From Clostridia bacterium (GTDB lineage Bacteria; Bacillota; Clostridia; Oscillospirales; Acutalibacteraceae): a DNA stretch of 13,804 nt. The notes below the pieces were generated by a model. The model made no database searches, had not been told where the DNA came from, and saw nothing but the letters and a program-made list of their open reading frames with translations. Position 1 is the first letter of the stretch. Each line of letters begins with the position of its first letter. A program made the translations under genes and the position numbers. Where the stretch lies: NCBI GenBank assembly GCA_900768075.1, contig CAAGBN010000002.1:1-13804 (forward strand), given 5' to 3'. Shown here one piece after another: positions 13,588 through 13,804 of this stretch.

Positions 13588-13643
13588 ACTATGACGCGTC
13601 ACAATAAAAATGTAGCGCAGGCGCATCGCCTGCTATAGTAAAG
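13584..13643. repeat. 60-bp nested inverted-repeat element
   Basis: The outer arms CTTTACTAT (13584-13592) and ATAGTAAAG (13635-13643) are perfect 9-bp inverted copies. Inside are the palindrome TGACGCGTCA (13592-13601) and the hairpin GCAGGCG-CAT-CGCCTGC (13617-13633). No start-to-stop coding frame is evident. It looks like a MITE- or REP-like unit. Confidence 0.65.
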
Positions 13644-13683
13644 CTTTCAATCGTTATAAAGCAGTCCACGGGACTGCACTACA
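13611..13683. repeat. Pair of inverted REP-like hairpins
   Basis: Plus-strand TGTAGC followed by GCAGGCG-CAT-CGCCTGC (13611-13633), and minus-strand TGTAGT followed by GCAGTCC-CGT-GGACTGC (13683-13661), share one framework: TGTAG-Y-GCAG-n3-loop-n3-CTGC. The three variable stem bases differ but stay complementary (GCG/CGC versus TCC/GGA). The two units face each other about 27 bp apart. Confidence 0.65.
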
Positions 13684-13804
13684 GTTATCTCGGCATATCA
13701 AAAAAGAGCAGCTCTTACGCCGACATCCCATAAGGCAGTATTTCTTTAAAAAGTGAACTAACATCACAATAATACGTTAAAAATCACCGATATGCGTCAG
13801 CATT
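13684..13804. other. Right-edge intergenic sequence without a recognised gene
   Basis: I see no coding frame of convincing length on either strand up to the window edge. The stretch includes a nested dyad: CGGC and GCCG (13691-13694 / 13719-13722) enclosing AAGAG-CAG-CTCTT (13704-13716). It could continue the repeat mosaic. On the minus strand, short open runs are broken by stops within about 40 codons. Confidence 0.4.

Overview
The window reads as a chromosomal segment of a low-to-moderate GC, Gram-positive anaerobe of the class Clostridia. An Oscillospiraceae/Ruminococcus-type gut bacterium is my best guess, inferred from the protein style (UPF0371/DUF1846, SecA with a SEC-C tail, XRE regulators), strong AGGAGG-like ribosome binding sites and textbook sigma-A promoters. 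No rRNA, tRNA, CRISPR array, integrase or transposase is visible.

Layout. (1) 1-3282, minus strand: a truncated multi-pass membrane protein with an internal two-fold repeat (1130 to beyond the left edge), then a translationally coupled pair, an XRE-type HTH fused to a 12-14 helix membrane domain (3282-1837) and a small membrane-anchored partner (1850-1308). (2) 3407-5499: a cysteine-cluster (YkgJ-like) protein on the minus strand, divergent from a UPF0371/DUF1846 protein. (3) 5500-7199: an HTH plus zinc-ribbon regulator and a stand-alone nucleotidyltransferase, both minus strand. They are separated by duplicated terminator hairpins and dispersed palindromic repeats. (4) 7200-11944: a 587-residue membrane-anchored extracytoplasmic protein of unknown function, divergent from secA, the preprotein translocase ATPase. 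(5) 11945-13804: a repeat, a terminator and a large dyad upstream of a two-gene AT-rich operon coding a probable beta-solenoid protein and an ECF-type sigma factor, then a terminator and a mosaic of REP-like hairpins.

The only well-characterised housekeeping gene is secA. The rest is regulatory or unassigned. The most unusual points are the HTH-membrane fusion with its coupled partner (resembling DUF2157/GDYXXLXY pairs), the sigma-factor operon whose companion does not look like a classical anti-sigma factor, a three-copy palindromic repeat family with compensatory changes in its stem, and a direct repeat of a terminator hairpin bracketing the zinc-ribbon regulator. All family names come from reading motifs by eye; no database search was possible.
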